64,000 bases of DNA from Bathymodiolus brooksi (GCA_963680875.1 OY804580.1:99486000-99549999), one strand, 5' to 3'; shown: positions 36,901-51,900, numbered from the stretch's first letter. The notes: generated by a model not told the origin, from the sequence alone. Translations and numbers: made by a program.

Positions 36901-39900
36901 ACCGGTGGCCATTTTCAAAATGGCTGCCACAATACCGCAAAAATTCAACATTGTCCGATATCATCAAAATTTGATATGTGGGTAGATAATGATATCCAGA
37001 ATCGATTCCTGACATTGAAAAATTTCTACCGGTCGCCATTTTCAAAATGGCCACCAATATATCGCACAAATTCAACATTGTCTGATTTCAACGACATTTG
37101 ATATGTGGGTAGATTATGATGTCCCAAATTGATTCCTGAGATCGAAAAATTTCTGTCGGTCCCCATTTTCAAAATGGCCGCCACAATACCACACAAATTC
37201 AACATTGTCCGATTTCAACGACATTTCATATGTGGGTAGATTATGATGTCCCGAATTGATTCCTGACATTGAACAATTTCTACCGGTCGCCATTTTCAAA
37301 ATGGCCACCACAATACCACACAAATTCAACATTGTTCGATTTCAACGACATTTCATATGTAGGTAGATTATGATGTCCTGAATTGATTCCCGACATCGAA
37401 AAATTTCTACCGGTCACCATTTTCAAAATGGCCGCCACAATACCGCACAAATTCAACATTGTTCGATTTCAAAGGTAGCTTTTGATTTATTTTTTAAACC
37501 TGTTTGGTGTCAGTGACCGGTTTGAGAGACTTCATAATCGTTAGATTATAATCATATCTTGTTATGAATAATAAGAACAGAACAAATCAGATCAGACAGC
37601 TTTATAACTATTTACTAAATTTGGGCAGGGTATCTTCAGAGGGGTCGCTAAACAATGTTTCGATTAATCGCAATTAGCTTCTCCCAGAAGTCTCCCCACT
37701 TCTCTCTGTTGTCTTCCACTTCTCCCTGTGAGCTCTCTGAAATAGAAGTCACTTCTCCCTCTAATTTGAAGGTAGTGAGAGCCCTGAGACAGGATATTAA
37801 ATTCCATAGACTTAATCTATTTGTCAGATGAGTGATTCTTGTTCCTGCAGTTTGTCTAACATTATTGTATAAATACTAATTTTCAACTATTCCTCATTAG
37901 CCAGAGGCCGTCGTGGCCGTGATCATATGGTAGTTGGATTTACAACTACCTATGCAATCAGTGTCTATCACCACTGATGTTGTGAGTTTGAATCCAGCTC
38001 AGGGCGAGATGTACAACATTATGTGATAAAGTTTGTCAGTGACTTTTGTTGGTGGTTTTCTCCAGGTCCTTCGGTTTCCTCCACCAATAGAACTGACCGG
38101 CATGATATAACTGAAATATTGTTGAAAATGGCGTTAAACACCATCAAACAAACAAACAAATCATTGGCCAGAATCTTTCTACATTTTCATCATCATTTCT
38201 ACACTCTGATCTTTATGTTGTCCGCTATTGATTGAAGCTACAGTCATTAAAAATAAAATACTTGAGTGCTGAAAATTTGAGAAAAAAAATTAAAACTCTG
38301 GTAAAAATCAAAAAGTAAGTAATAAAAACGTAGATATCAAATTCAGTATGCATAACTTGTTTGTTGAATAACCTTTATCAGGTACACTCAAAATCGAATA
38401 ATTTAAATAGTGTTTGTGAGCAATAAAATCAAAGGGTCCCAACAGAATAACCACAATGCCTGAGGGAGGAGAACCTTAGTATTGATAATAATTACATTAT
38501 TTAGGAACTGTAAATTTCAATAATAAATATATTAGATCTAATAAACCATGTCAGTGCCGAAACATTGACTACTGGGCAGATGATACCCTCTAGGACTAAG
38601 GGACCGACCATTTAACTTGAAGGGGGGCTATGGGGGTTTTTTTTCGTTCAGAAAATATTTTTTCGGACAACACAAGAGTTAGAATATTTATTTTTTTTGT
38701 CGAATTTAACATTAGGTTATATGACAAAAACTCTGAATCAGATTGTTTTTTCCTCCACCAAAATCAGAATATTTTTTTAGAAAAAAAACCATAACCCCCC
38801 TTTCAAGTTAAATGGTTGTTCCCTAATAGTCCATCATCCACCAGCAGAGGTTTCAACTGAGTGATAGTGATAAAGACGTAGATATCTAAGGTGTGCAAGA
38901 CATGTTTCCGGAATAACCTTCTCACTCAAAATCGAAAGATTGGAAAGCCAAATAATTTAATAGTGTTTGTGAGCAATAAAATCGAAGGGCCTAAACAGGA
39001 TAACCAAAATCAGCTAATGTCAGCTATACCTGAGGGAACAACATTTTATTTGAAATTTGGGTATAAAATAAAAGTTAACAGCATTGTTTTCCCCTGTTTT
39101 TTGAAAAAAGTCTCTTTGAGTAATTAATTTATAAATAGATCAGTTGACCAGAATATCCACAGTACCTGTATATGCCTATATGGTATGTTTTAATTTTTTT
39201 GTTTCAGCTGTCGTATTCCTTGTTTGGACCAATGGCACAGAACTTTACAATAGACTCCAATACCGGTGTCATCTCTACGTCATCGATGTTTGATAGAGAA
39301 GCAACATCCAATCATTATTACTTATTACAAGTCAAAGTAGAAGATGGATTCCCATCAGCTAGACCAAGTATGATAGGGGATCCCAACAGTGGTAAGTCTT
39401 TCAGAATATTTCTGAAATGGTGCATATCTGGATCGGTGGTGTAATGGTTGATATGCTTGCATTGAGTGCGGTAGATTATGGGTTTAATCTTCGTTCAGAT
39501 CAAACCAAAAACTAAGATATTCATATTTGCTGCTTCTCCACTAAGCACAGCTTTAAGGAGTAAGAACAACGACTGGTTGGTTTTGAGATCAGGATAATGT
39601 GTCTGAGTAGAGCGACATATCTACCCACGGACTTGTTCAGTGAGCTAGCACTATAAAGTTGTTGGTCTAGTACAAGGTGGATGTCATCATCCTTTCATTG
39701 ATTGTAACTTGTTCTTGTCCTGACATAGCTGAAATATTTTCTCATTTAACAATATACAAAAATACCACCTATGCAATCAGTTCATATCACCACTAAAGTT
39801 GTGAGTTTGAATCCCGCTCATGTGATAAAATGTGTTAGTGGCAGGTCTGTGGTTTTCTCCAGCTACTCCGTTTTCCTCCACCAATATAGCTTACCGCCCC

Positions 39901-42900
39901 GATATAGCTGAAATATTGTTGAACATGTCATTAAACACCATAACAGTGTTTGCCTTAATTTTTTTCACCTACTTGCCCGAAAGCCAAATTAATTTTTTTT
40001 TCTATTTATTCAAACAAATTCTTTAATAATTTAAAATAATTTTCACTTGTCTGAATCCAGTTTTACTGGTCCCGGGCTTTGGGCAAGTGGGTTAGGGCGA
40101 AGACTGCCATCACCATAATCCTATATGTAAGAATAGAAGTGTACTAATTAACTAAAACTGCTATGGTTAAATATAAAATTATATTATGTTTCAGATACTG
40201 CTACCGTTAGAGTCAAGATAGCAGACATAAACGACAATAAGCCAAAATTTGAGAAAAATCTTTACAAGGCCAGTGTAAATGAGGATGCCTTTATATCATC
40301 TATTGTAACTACTATTGAGGCTAAAGATGAAGATGGTAAGACAATCTGAAAATAAGTTATATTTTATTTGTTAACTTTTACAATACATGTATATAATTAT
40401 TAGGGGACGTCGTGGTCGTGATCATATGGTAGTTGGATTTACAACTACCTATATGCAATTGGTGCCTATCACCACTTATGTTGTGAGTTCAAATCGCAAT
40501 CAGGGCGAGGTGTACAACATTTTGTGATAATAGTGACTTGCAACAGGTTGGTAGTTTTCTCCGGGTACTCCGATTTCCTCCACGAATAAAACTGACCGCC
40601 ACGATATAACTGAAATATATGGAAAGTGGCATTAAACACCATCAAACAAACAAACAATATACTTTGTTTGTTAACTTTTGCTATTGCAATATTTGTTATA
40701 AAAAAAGTTTTAATGAACATTATGGTACAGTCAAACCTGTATTTAGAGGTCACCCTTGGGAGAAAGAAAAAATTGCCTTATAAGAGGCTCATTTCATATG
40801 AAATTTACTATGACAGGACAAGAAAAAAGTGACCTTTTAATACAGATGACTGCTTAATAGAGGTGACCTCATGGGGAGGCTTGACTGTACTTTATTTGTT
40901 ATCTTTTGCTATAGCAATATTTGTTATATAATAAAAGTTTTAATAAAAATGATGGTATTTGTTTATAGATATAGAATCAAATAAGATAGTACTAAGAGGA
41001 AAACTTAGTTCCCTCATACCTTATGAAATGGTTGTAGGAAAATAAAAAAAAATGAGTCAAAGCTACGTGTTAAATAGAATATAAACAGGAAAATACAGTT
41101 GGTTAATGTATTTAATGATATGAAATTATGTAGTACATTTTTGTATTTTGTAATGTATATTTAGGGAGTTGACGATTACTCATTTGTTTTTTCCCTAGGC
41201 AAATTAGGTGTTCTAAAAAAGGGACCCCTAACTCGGCTTCCCTGGGCATCTTAGGTCATTGTAAAAACCAGGTGTTTTTATAACTATAGTTATATTAAAA
41301 AAAGCAAAAAAACTTTTGCAATACATGTATATAAATATTTTTTAAGAAAATGCTCGACCACAAAAAACCGCATCAGTGGCGGAATGGTTAGTGTGCTCAC
41401 CTCAAGTGCCGTAGATCGTGGGTTCGAGTCACGGTCGGCTGGAACCAAACACCATGAAATTGATATTTGCTACTTCTCCATGCATGATGCAGTATTAAGG
41501 AGTATGAGCAAATACAGGTTGGCTTGGAATCAGGATAATGTATCAGAGTGGAGCAACATTTAACAGCGGACAGTTGTTTCAGTGAGCTTGCACAACAAAA
41601 TCCAACTAAGCGTGTTGATCTAGTATAAAGTGGACATCATCATCATCTTATCTAATGTAACTTGTTTTCGCCATGATATAGCTGAAAATTCCTGATGGGT
41701 AAAATAGTAGTATAGTTCGACCCTATGGTACTGCTGGTTCTATGATACCATGTATTTATGGGCTATTTCAACCAATTTTCGCCGCCATTTAAAAAAAATT
41801 TACTACCACATTACATCGGTAACATATGACCCCGATAAACATGATGTATAGTAATCGTTTTTGAATTTATGAGTAGAATCCACACTGTGTCACAGAGTTT
41901 TAAGTCTGTTGAAACAGTTTGAAATGAAATCTATTTACCGCGTTCCGTCAAACTGAAGTACATTGTTGTAATTAACTTTTGAAAAACAATCAAAAAGGCA
42001 ATAAATATATAACATGTATGTAGATCCCGGTTCATAGAGAATCGTCTTCTGCACATAGCTATGTTAATCACTGTATAGCAGTACTCATATTTATTTTGTG
42101 AATGGTGTAGGCATAGGAAAAATAAGTTCCATATTTTGGAAAAATGGTTCATGCTACACAGACTATAGACTGTAGAAACATTTTCTGATGCAGAAAAGTG
42201 GTTATTGTACACTTTACAATTAATGACTTTGGATGAGGTTAATACCACGATTTATCAACCCCAGAGATCTCTGGGTATTAACTGAAATCCAAAGTCATTT
42301 ATTATATGAGTAAATTCCGGAGTTAGTGATACAGTCAAACTTGTCTTGGCAACCCCATCTGTATAACGACTTCCTTTGTTATAATTAGCCGACCTTATTT
42401 ATTCCTCCCCAGCGTTTTCCCGTGCATTCAACCTTTATATAGCGACCCACTGTCTAACACGACTAACGACCGTGTTCTTTGGGTAAAAATCCTTCATATA
42501 ACGACTATTAGAAGATTATTATCAAACCGGAAGTTAGATAATAAATAAACAAACACAGTCCTGACTTTGGAAAAATTTCTGTTTTGCCCAGCTGATGCAG
42601 AGATTGTTGCCAATATCTCTCTAGCTGATATTTGCATGATCTACTGACAACATCTCACTCCCAAAGTCCATACATGTTACTAGTTCATAATAATAGATTT
42701 TTCATATTAAATGAAGTCACGATTAGCGTTATTGTGTAAGACCGCCATTTTTTTTTACAGATAAGTTGTTCACGTGATGATTTATTATTATTGCTTTGGT
42801 TTATTTGGGTTTATTTCTTATTTATATTAAATGTTTAAAATTGCTTACTATAGAAAATACGGTTTTAATCTTTCAGTTTTATAAATAAATAATCATGATT

Positions 42901-45900
42901 TTGAAAATTATTGAATTATGAAGTACTGGTTCCCAGCATATATTTCTGTCAACATTCGTTTAACGTGTGGTAACAGATCAAGGTAACACATGCTGATTGT
43001 GTGATTAGGCTATTTATAGCTTTCAGCGAGTGATTTTTGTCAGGAAGATTCATTCTTCTAATCATAATGATTAATTCTAATTACAATAACAATTAAGATA
43101 ACAATAGCTGTTGAAAGAAAGTAAAAAACTCAATCATTTAATATAATTATTTTTTTTTTTTTAAATTTCACCCACAAAGGACGGAAATATTTAACGATAT
43201 TTTTTATTTCATTATACCTTTTTCTTGCCAGAATTTAAGCTCTATTCATGCATTTGTCCTCCACACGAACGGGTTATAAGTTGATTCGGATTATATACCC
43301 GAACTAGGGTTTTCCTCTTGAGATTTTGAGAGCAAATATCACAACCTCTATTCAACGACTCCCTGTCTTATGCGACCTTTTTTCAGAACTCCCTTCCATG
43401 GTCGCTATATACAAGTTTGACTGTATTTTGTTTTTTTTTCACTGTAATAGTCATCACAATAAAAAATAAAAAAATATGCGGTTCCCCAAGGTAATACTTG
43501 AGCGAGCCTCTTTTCCACCTGTGACTTTCACCAGAAGATGAATAAAATTCAAAACAAACAAAATGTCGTGAAAAGGAAAACAACGTGGGGTAGAGGTGTC
43601 AAACCACTAATTAATTTCTTTAAGGTTTTCTACTAAATTTGTGTTTTTTTTTAGCCTACCTGGTCATTTTATCTTAAGTTTAACCTTTCCAAGACCATGT
43701 ATTTTCTGAAACGTACATGATTCCTCTACGCTCTGTCAAAATATCAGGGCATGTTTAAAATCTTGCAGTGAAATGCCATGTTACGGAAAACACCTACTCT
43801 AAAAATAGCTAGGCCATCTCCAAGAAATTCAGTATTTATAGGTCATGCATCAAATCCTCCAAAATACAACTAAATCCATCAAATTTGGGCTCAAAATAAT
43901 CCCGATTTATTTAACTTCAATTATCAATTTTAGTTAGTCCATTCCATTCAGTAGTTTTCACAATACTACAAAGTGAAAGGAACTTTTTTCTTGAAAAGGG
44001 ACTACTTTCGTATATGTTCCAAGCTCTGATTGGTGAATTAGTGGTTTGACACCTAAAGAGCAAAAAAACTTGTTTCTTTCACCATTTGTTGGCCTAATTT
44101 CTATTTCTTAGACAATATCAACCCAAGAAAACCTCATAAGGTATGTGGCTGTCTGATATTTGCAAGTATTAGTGTTCAAATGCAAAGGTACCCCCTTGAA
44201 GATTTTTAATGAAAATATCTCCATTTACAGCTGTTGAGTTCAGATTGTGTAATATACCAAAACTTACCTATTCTCTTATGTTCCAAGCTCTGATTGGTGA
44301 ATTAGTGGTTTGACACCTAGACACAAGGTGTGAAACCTATAATTAATTTCTTTAAGGTTTTCTACTAAATCTGTGTTTTTTTTAGCCTACCTGGCCATTT
44401 TATCTTAAGTTTAACCTTTCGAAGACCATACATTTCCTGAAACGTCCATGATTCCTCTACGTTCTGTCAAAATATCAGGCCATGTTTAAAGTCTTGCAGT
44501 GAAATGCCAGGCTATGGAAAATACCTACTTTAAAAATAGCTCTGTCATCCCCCAGAAATTCCCTATTTATAGTCATGCATCAAATCCTCCATATCCATAT
44601 TAAAATACAACTAAATCAATCAAATTTGGGCTCAAAATAATCCTTATACATTTAACTTCAATTATCAATTTAATTATGCCATTCCATTCAGTATTTGTCA
44701 CAATACAACAAAGTGAAAGGAACTTTTTTCTTTAAAAGGGACTATTTTTGTATATGTTCTTAGCTCTGATTGGTTGAATTACTGGTTTGACACCTAGAAC
44801 AAGAAGATGTATTACAAGCTGTTAGGAAAACGCTGATTGGATAGCAAAACTGCTTCTTTGAATATCGACAAATCAGAGATCTGAGTGCCTTAGAAAGATG
44901 GGTAAATGTCACCAAGTAAGACCAAGCCAGTTCTCCCCACTCACTACCTACATGGTCACACATTAGAAGTCGTGGAGGCTAGTAAATACCTCGGGGTAAC
45001 CATTACCAATGACTTATCGTGGGGCAGACATATTGACAATGTAGCTGCCAAAGGGAACAGAAGACGTAACCTAAGAGTATGCACCAAACAAGTAAGGGAA
45101 ACCAGCTACCTCACAATCGTACGACCAACCCTGGAATACGCAGCAATGGTTTGGGATCCCATCACCCAAACCCTGATACAGACATTAGAAAATGTACAAA
45201 GAAAAGTTGCCCGCTACGTCATAAATGATTACACCAGCAGAACACCAGGATGCGTGACAAGCATGTTAACATCACTTGAATGGCAGACTTTAGAACAACG
45301 GAGGAGGATAAGCAGACTCGTTATGATGTATAAGATCCAGTATCAACTATTGGACATCGACCGAGACTTATACCTCAGACCTGGTGACAGCAGAACCAGA
45401 GGCCAACATAGGTTCTTCCAGGAGAGGTCCAATTATGACACTCTCAGAAACTCCTTCTTCCAAAGAACAGTACGAGAATGGAACCACCTACCAGACACCA
45501 CAGTTGGGGCCAGCTCCATAGAGGAGTTCAGGGCTAACCAGCCATGCCAACCAGTAGGCCCATGTACCCATGTAAATAGTTTTAGCTGTGTCATAGTGAA
45601 GTTTTTAGTTGTACATAGTCTTGGGGACAGCAGCTGTGTGTGCCTGGCATGCCTAGTCCCACGGAACTTAAAACAATCGGCGACGACTCCTGTTCTACAC
45701 TGGAAGACGAAGAAGAAGAAAGAATACATTTTCAAATTAAACAACCTGGACTTTCCCTGTTGCTATTTTTGGGTACACGCTACAGTGTTCAAAAGTAATG
45801 TTAACCTCGCGTGCACTTTTGAGCGATGATAATCTTATTTTGAAATGGAGAGTGAAGTAGTGTTTTGTCCAATCAGAATCTAGGATATTTATAGTCATAT

Positions 45901-48900
45901 AATAATACTTATTATTTTATCATATAATATATTCTTGTCATTTTGCAGAGGCAACATTCACTTATAGCATAGATCCAAATAGTCCAGGTGCAGCTTTCTT
46001 TGCTATTAAAACACGGCAGCTTGTGGGTGAGATTGTCGTAGCTGGTAATTTGGATTATGAGAACGGTGCCCATGTAAGTATAACATGTATGTCATTTAAT
46101 CCACTCATATTTTTTAAGAGGGGAAGGTTAGGGTTATGGTGTTACACCACTTTCAACAATATTTCAGTTATATCGTGGTGGTCAGTTTTATTGGTAGAGG
46201 AAACTGGAGTACCTGTAGAAAACCACTGACCTGCCACAAGTCACTAACAAATTTAATCACACAATGTTGTACCGAGTAAACCTCACAATGAGCGGGATTC
46301 AAACTCACAACGTTAGTGGTGATAGGCTCTGATTGCATAGGTAGTTGTTAAAGAGTAAAGGCATTGTAGCTGTTAAAAAAGACTAAATTTTTCATTCCTA
46401 CCCAACTCTATATTTTTCCAGTGGTTGACTCGTTTGTCCCTTCCAAATTTCTATGCAGTTTATATATTTTTTTGAGCTTGCTCTCGCCCTGAATATAACT
46501 GAAATACTACTTGCTCGGTGCTAAGCAATAATCAATGAATCCATAAAACAATTTTCACAAATAAAGTACATATATATATGCATGCATCTGTTAAAGTTAT
46601 TCTGATTTACATATTTATATTATTCACATTTACATATTCATGTTATTCACATTTACATATCCATGTTATTCATATTTACATATTCATTTTATTCACATTT
46701 ACATATTCATGACCTTTTGCAGGCATATAATCTTACCATTATTGTTGACGATCAACTATTCAATGCATCTACTCTGGTTGAAATTTCTATTATTGATGTG
46801 AATGACAACCCGCCCGTATTTAGCAAGACAAGCTATGTTATTGATGATGTAAAAGAAGAAGTACAGTACTCAACGTCAAATCCTCGTTATTTGTTGACGG
46901 TAAGAATACATGAAAATATGTTATGATTATTTGATTGGTTTGGTTTGGTTTATGGTGTTTAACGTCACTTTCAGCAATATTTCAGTTACATCGTGGCGGT
47001 CAGTTTTATTGGTGGAGGAAACGGGAATGTCAGGAGAAAAGCGTCGACATGTCGCAAGTGACTGACAAACTTGATCACATAATGTTGTTTCGAGTACACC
47101 TCGCCATGAACGGGGCTCCAACTCACAACTTTAGTGGTGATAGGCACTGATTGCACAGCCACAGGTAGTTGTAAACCTAACTATCATACGATCAGGACCA
47201 TGATGGCCCTAAAATGGATATAGGTATCAATTAAGCTCTTTTTCTATCTATGAAAGACAAATTTCTAAATACCAGTACTCTTTTATTTGAACAAATTATT
47301 TATATTACAATTTTTAACATACAGTTATACTGCTCAACAAGTTATTGTGTCACAGGCTCTTATAATGAATAGTGGTTGCACGAAGTATCGAAAATCAGGA
47401 GGCATTTTCAGATGCAACAACATCAACATAAATAATCTTAATGCTTTAATTTTAGAGATGTGCTTTAAATTTTTACGCCATTTTTTAAAGGCCAATGCTA
47501 CTGACCCAGATAAATTTAGAGATGTGCTTTAAATTTGTATTCCTTTTTTTAAAGGCTAATGCTACCGACCCAGATAAATTTAGAGATGTGCTGTTGATTT
47601 TTATTCCTTTTTTTTAAGGCCAATGCTACTGACCCAGATAAATTTAGAGATAGTGGAATGGAATATCGTATCTCTGACGAGGATGCTGTAATCAAGAGCT
47701 TGTTTTCTATCGATTCAACTACTGGTGTTTTAAACCTTATTGGAAAACTCGACCGTGATAGACCAAATGGAAGGGAAATATACCAGTTTAACATAGAGGC
47801 TGTTGATGAGCCAGGTTCAATAACTAGACTGACGGGATATGCAACAGTTCAGATTAAACCTCAGGATATTAATGACAATGCACCAGTTTTTACACCAGCC
47901 AATCCAACAGGTTCAGTGGATGAAAATTCAGCAAAAGGTATAGTTATATTTAACTTGATATGTATCTTGTTGTTGACATTGCGCAACTATATAGCTGAAA
48001 TACTGCTAATCAACTATTGAATGTTGTGGACATTAAAGGTTTAGGTTTATGGTGTTTAACACCACTTTCAACTATATTTCAGTTATATTGTGGCGGTCAG
48101 TTTTATTGGTCAAGGAAACTGGAGTACACGGAGAAAACCCCAACTTGACTCAAGTCACTGACAAACTTTATCACATAATGTTGAATGGAGTAGACCTCGC
48201 CATGAACGGGGCTCAAACTCACAACTTTAGCTGTTGACATTAAATGACTCGCTGTATCTTCATTTAGTTAAATTGATATAAAACCGTTTACAACATGTAT
48301 TTCAATTTAACTATTCTAATACTTTTATGCCCCCATCGCTAGGCATTAAGTTTTACCCATGTCCATACGTCCGTACGTCCCACATTTTGTTTCCTCTCAG
48401 AAACTCAAGTTCTCCTCAAGTAAATCACTTATAAGTTATACAGAAGGTCAGGGACCATAAAAGAAAGGCCAGTTCTATTTGGGACTTTATCACCTTTTCT
48501 GTTCTGGAGTTATGCCTATGTTTACTGAAGAAGAAAGCTTAGAACATATTCTTCCATTTTTTAATTCTTTTTTATTTCAAATACTTATTTCAATTAATAA
48601 ATAAGAATAATTTAAGTTATTGACAAAATTTTTAAAAATTTCAAGTTTCAAGTTTTCACATAAATCCTTATTTCCAACAGTCAATCAATATTGATATCAG
48701 GACTATTAATATTAATTTTACATTGTTTACAGGACAATCCGTTATGACAGTTATGGCAGAGGATTATGATGCAGGTGTCAATGCAGATTTCACTTTCCTA
48801 ATGGTTGGAACTGGAAATCCTCGGCAAGCTTTTAAAATCCAACCAGATGGACAGGTTTTTACAACTGTTAGTGATCTAGACCACGAGAATGAAGCACAGT

Positions 48901-51900
48901 ACACATTTGTGGTAACAGCGACTGACAAAGGAACAGATCCACAAGCACAAACCAGTACAGCAACTGTTACTATAAATATCAAAGACTTGAATGATAACAA
49001 TCCGGTGTTTGAAAAGAACGTTTACAATGTAACAATCCCTGAAACACACACTGGCGTCGTGATCACAATTTCGGCTAATGACCCTGACAGTGATGATACA
49101 CTGAAATATAGTTTAAATCAAGCTGCATACAAACATTTCACCATGACAACACAAGGCAGACAGGGAATTCTGGGAGTTTTTAATGGCAGTGTAAGTAATA
49201 ATTACATTTCTCACTATTGTTTTATATAATATTAACATTAGGGGAATTTGAATAAGTTATTAATTTCATTTAAATAATGACCAGGGCAAAGTGGGAGAAA
49301 TTCTCTCCCTCTGTTGACTGAAGTCACCTTCCCTCGGCTCCAAAGCAATGTTAAAGTCACCTTGTTTCATTTTGCAAGTCACTCCTTTCTAACAAATGAT
49401 CTTCGTTTTATGGTAAAAATTATTAACAAAGCAATTGTAATCAATGTCAAAATACATGAGAATGAGAGAAAAAGGTTTTATTCAAGCAATAAAGAAAGAG
49501 TAATTTGTTGAGACAAAAGAATGATGGCAAACTTCTAAATTTGTACTTATGAAATTACAGGTGACAATGAAATCTCAAATCTAAAAATAAACAGACACTT
49601 CCTGTACCAAATTGGTTGTTGGATTGTGTTATATTTTTCATTATTTTAACACACCTTGAGTTATTTGTAGCCTTTTCAAAGCTAAACAATCAACATATCA
49701 AGTTTTAAACATGGCAGCCTTTTTATTGGAATATGGAAAGGAAGAAAATATTTTAATGTCAATTATATATATCTTAAAGATTTCAAGGTGAAATAAATAA
49801 GACCTAAAATTGTAAGGGAAATAACTTGTATAGAAAAAGGTATTAAGACATAGAATTTAAGAATCAATTCGGAAATATGCGAAAGATCTGTTGGTGTACG
49901 TTTTTAATTTTTTTTTTTTCAGAACCCAGATTATGAAAAGGGTGAAACGTTTTTCAACTTGACTGCAGAGGTTTTCGATGGCGTTCATTATGCGTATACT
50001 AACATTCTGATTACGATAGAAGATGTCAACGATGAAACACCTATATTTACCGTCAAAAATGTAGAGAAGACATACACAGAGGGTCTCGCAACACCTATAA
50101 ACACAGTTATCACCAACTTTACCGCTACAGATAGAGATACTGGCGACAATGGAAAAATAAGGTATTGTATAAAAAATATGTATTAATTTGCAACTAAAAG
50201 GAAAAACAAAAAAATACCACACCGTTGGAACAATTCTAAAATCTAATTGAAAAATTGTTGAAACAGAGATAAAATCGATACAACTTATTATGTATACATG
50301 ACTGCCAACTTTCCTGGCTTGGTACAGGCACTTCCGTAAAAAGTGGCTCGGTTAGACTAGTTTTATAGACCCAAATCTCCCCTTCTTACTGTATTATTTT
50401 TCCCTTCAAAAGAAACTAGTATTTAAAAACTGAGATAATACTGATCCTGTGTAATATTAACGTGAATCCGTGTTGTGCGCAAGTCAAATGGACTGATAAT
50501 TTAGCTTCAAAATATTCACATACAAATGTGTATTTGATTTTTTCAGGATAAATAAATCTGAACACTATTATAAATTGATCAAATTTTTACTTTGAGATAT
50601 CCAATGAGATGACCCATCCAATTATGAGATAACAAAGTTATACATTAGTCCTTCTCTAATATGGGCACTCTCACCAAAGACCACCCTTCTTATCAGACCA
50701 GATTTCAGATGCACTAATAGTAAAATACAGTGAAAACTGTCTAAGCCAAACCTTCTTTGGACCAGCTTGTGTGAAACCTGTCTAAACCAAACTTTCTTTG
50801 GACCAGCTTGTGTGAAACCTGTCTAAACCAAACCTTCTTTGAACCAGCTTGTGTGAAACCTGTCTAAACCAAACTTTCTTTGGACCAGCTTGTGTGAAAC
50901 CTGTCTAAACCAAACCTTCTTTGGACCAGCTTGTGTGAAGCCTGTCTAAACCAAACCTTCTTTGGACCAGCTTGTGTGAAACCTGTCTAAACCAAACCTT
51001 CTTTGGACCAGCTTGTGTGAAACCTGTCTAAACCAAACCTTCTTTGGACTAGCTTGTGTGAAACCTGTCTAAACCAAACTTTCTTTGGACCAGCTTGTGT
51101 GAAACCTGTCTAAACCAAACCTTCTTTGGACCAGCTTGTGTGAAGCCTGTCTAAACCAAACCTTCTTTGGACCAGCTTGTGTGAAACCTGTCTAAACCAA
51201 ACTTTCTTTGGACCAGCTTGTGTGAAACCTGTCTAAACCAAACCTTCTTTGGACCAGCTTGTGTGAAACCTGTCTAAACCAAACCTTCATTGGACCAGCT
51301 TGTGTGAAACTTGTCTAAACCAAACCTTCTTTGGACCAGCTTGTGTGAAACCTGTCTAAACCAAACCTCCTTTGGACCAGCTTGTCTGAAACCTGTCTAA
51401 ACCAAACCTTCTTTGGACCAGCTTGTGTGAAACCTGTCTAAACCAAACCTTCTTTGGACCAGCTTGTGTGAAACCTGTCTAAACCAAACCTTCTTTGGAG
51501 CAGCTTGTGTGAAACCTGTCTAAACCAAACCTTCTTTGGACCAGCTTGTATGAAACCTGTCTAAACCAAACCTTCTTTGGACCAGCTTGTGTGAAACCTG
51601 TCTAAACCAAACCTTCTTTGGAGCAGCTTGTGTGAAACCTGTCTAAACCAAACCTTCTTTGGACCAGCTTGTGTGAAACCTGTCTAAGCCAAACCTTCTT
51701 TGGACCAGCTTGTGTGAAACCTGTCTAAACCAAACCTTCTTTGGACCAGCTTGTGTGAAACCTGTCTAAACCAAACCTTCTTTGAACCAGCTTGTGTGAA
51801 ACCTGTCTAAACCAAACTTTCTTTGGACCAGCTTGTGTGAAACCTGTCTAAACCAAACCTTCTTTGGACCAGCTTGTGTGAAACCTGTCTAAACCAAACC

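Larger units (their letters stand above)
32496..37786. mobile_element. 5.3-kb composite element with CAGGGCTC ends and 6-bp target duplication
   Basis: Begins CAGGGCTCACGTTGGAGG and ends with the imperfect complement GGTAGTGAGAGCCCTG. Flanked by agacag (32490-32495 and 37787-37792) inside the 49-bp array. Subterminal segments are also complementary (agggtgaagaagtc against acttctccct). It lacks a transposase and has been enlarged by later insertions (32570-32952, 33426-34373) and tandem repeats (34808-37560). Same 5-base end and same 6-bp duplication length as the element at 29870. Confidence 0.8.
40336..45948. other. Intron 12
   Basis: 5.6 kb, composed of SINE-A (40403-40660), a MITE (40728-40887), SINE-B (41370-41698), a hairpin (42222-42300), a 1.1-kb TIR element (42332-43423), a pair of direct repeats (43590-44790) and a LINE fragment (44800-45725). 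40888-41340 and 41700-42215 show nothing recognisable. Confidence 0.75.

Noticed and set aside
41931..42248. 105-codon minus-strand frame in intron 12
   Set aside because: AT-rich intron sequence with no homology recognised; ends at the hairpin at 42222-42300.
45730..45829. C-terminal extension of the LINE frame
   Set aside because: The element ends at its gaagaagaa tail near 45721; further codons are read-through into flank.
48328..48540. Possible relative of the ATACCCCC element (ttatgcccccatcgctaggc)
   Set aside because: Similar style (cgtccgtacgtcc, ctcctcaagt) but the inverted right end was not found, so it was not called.
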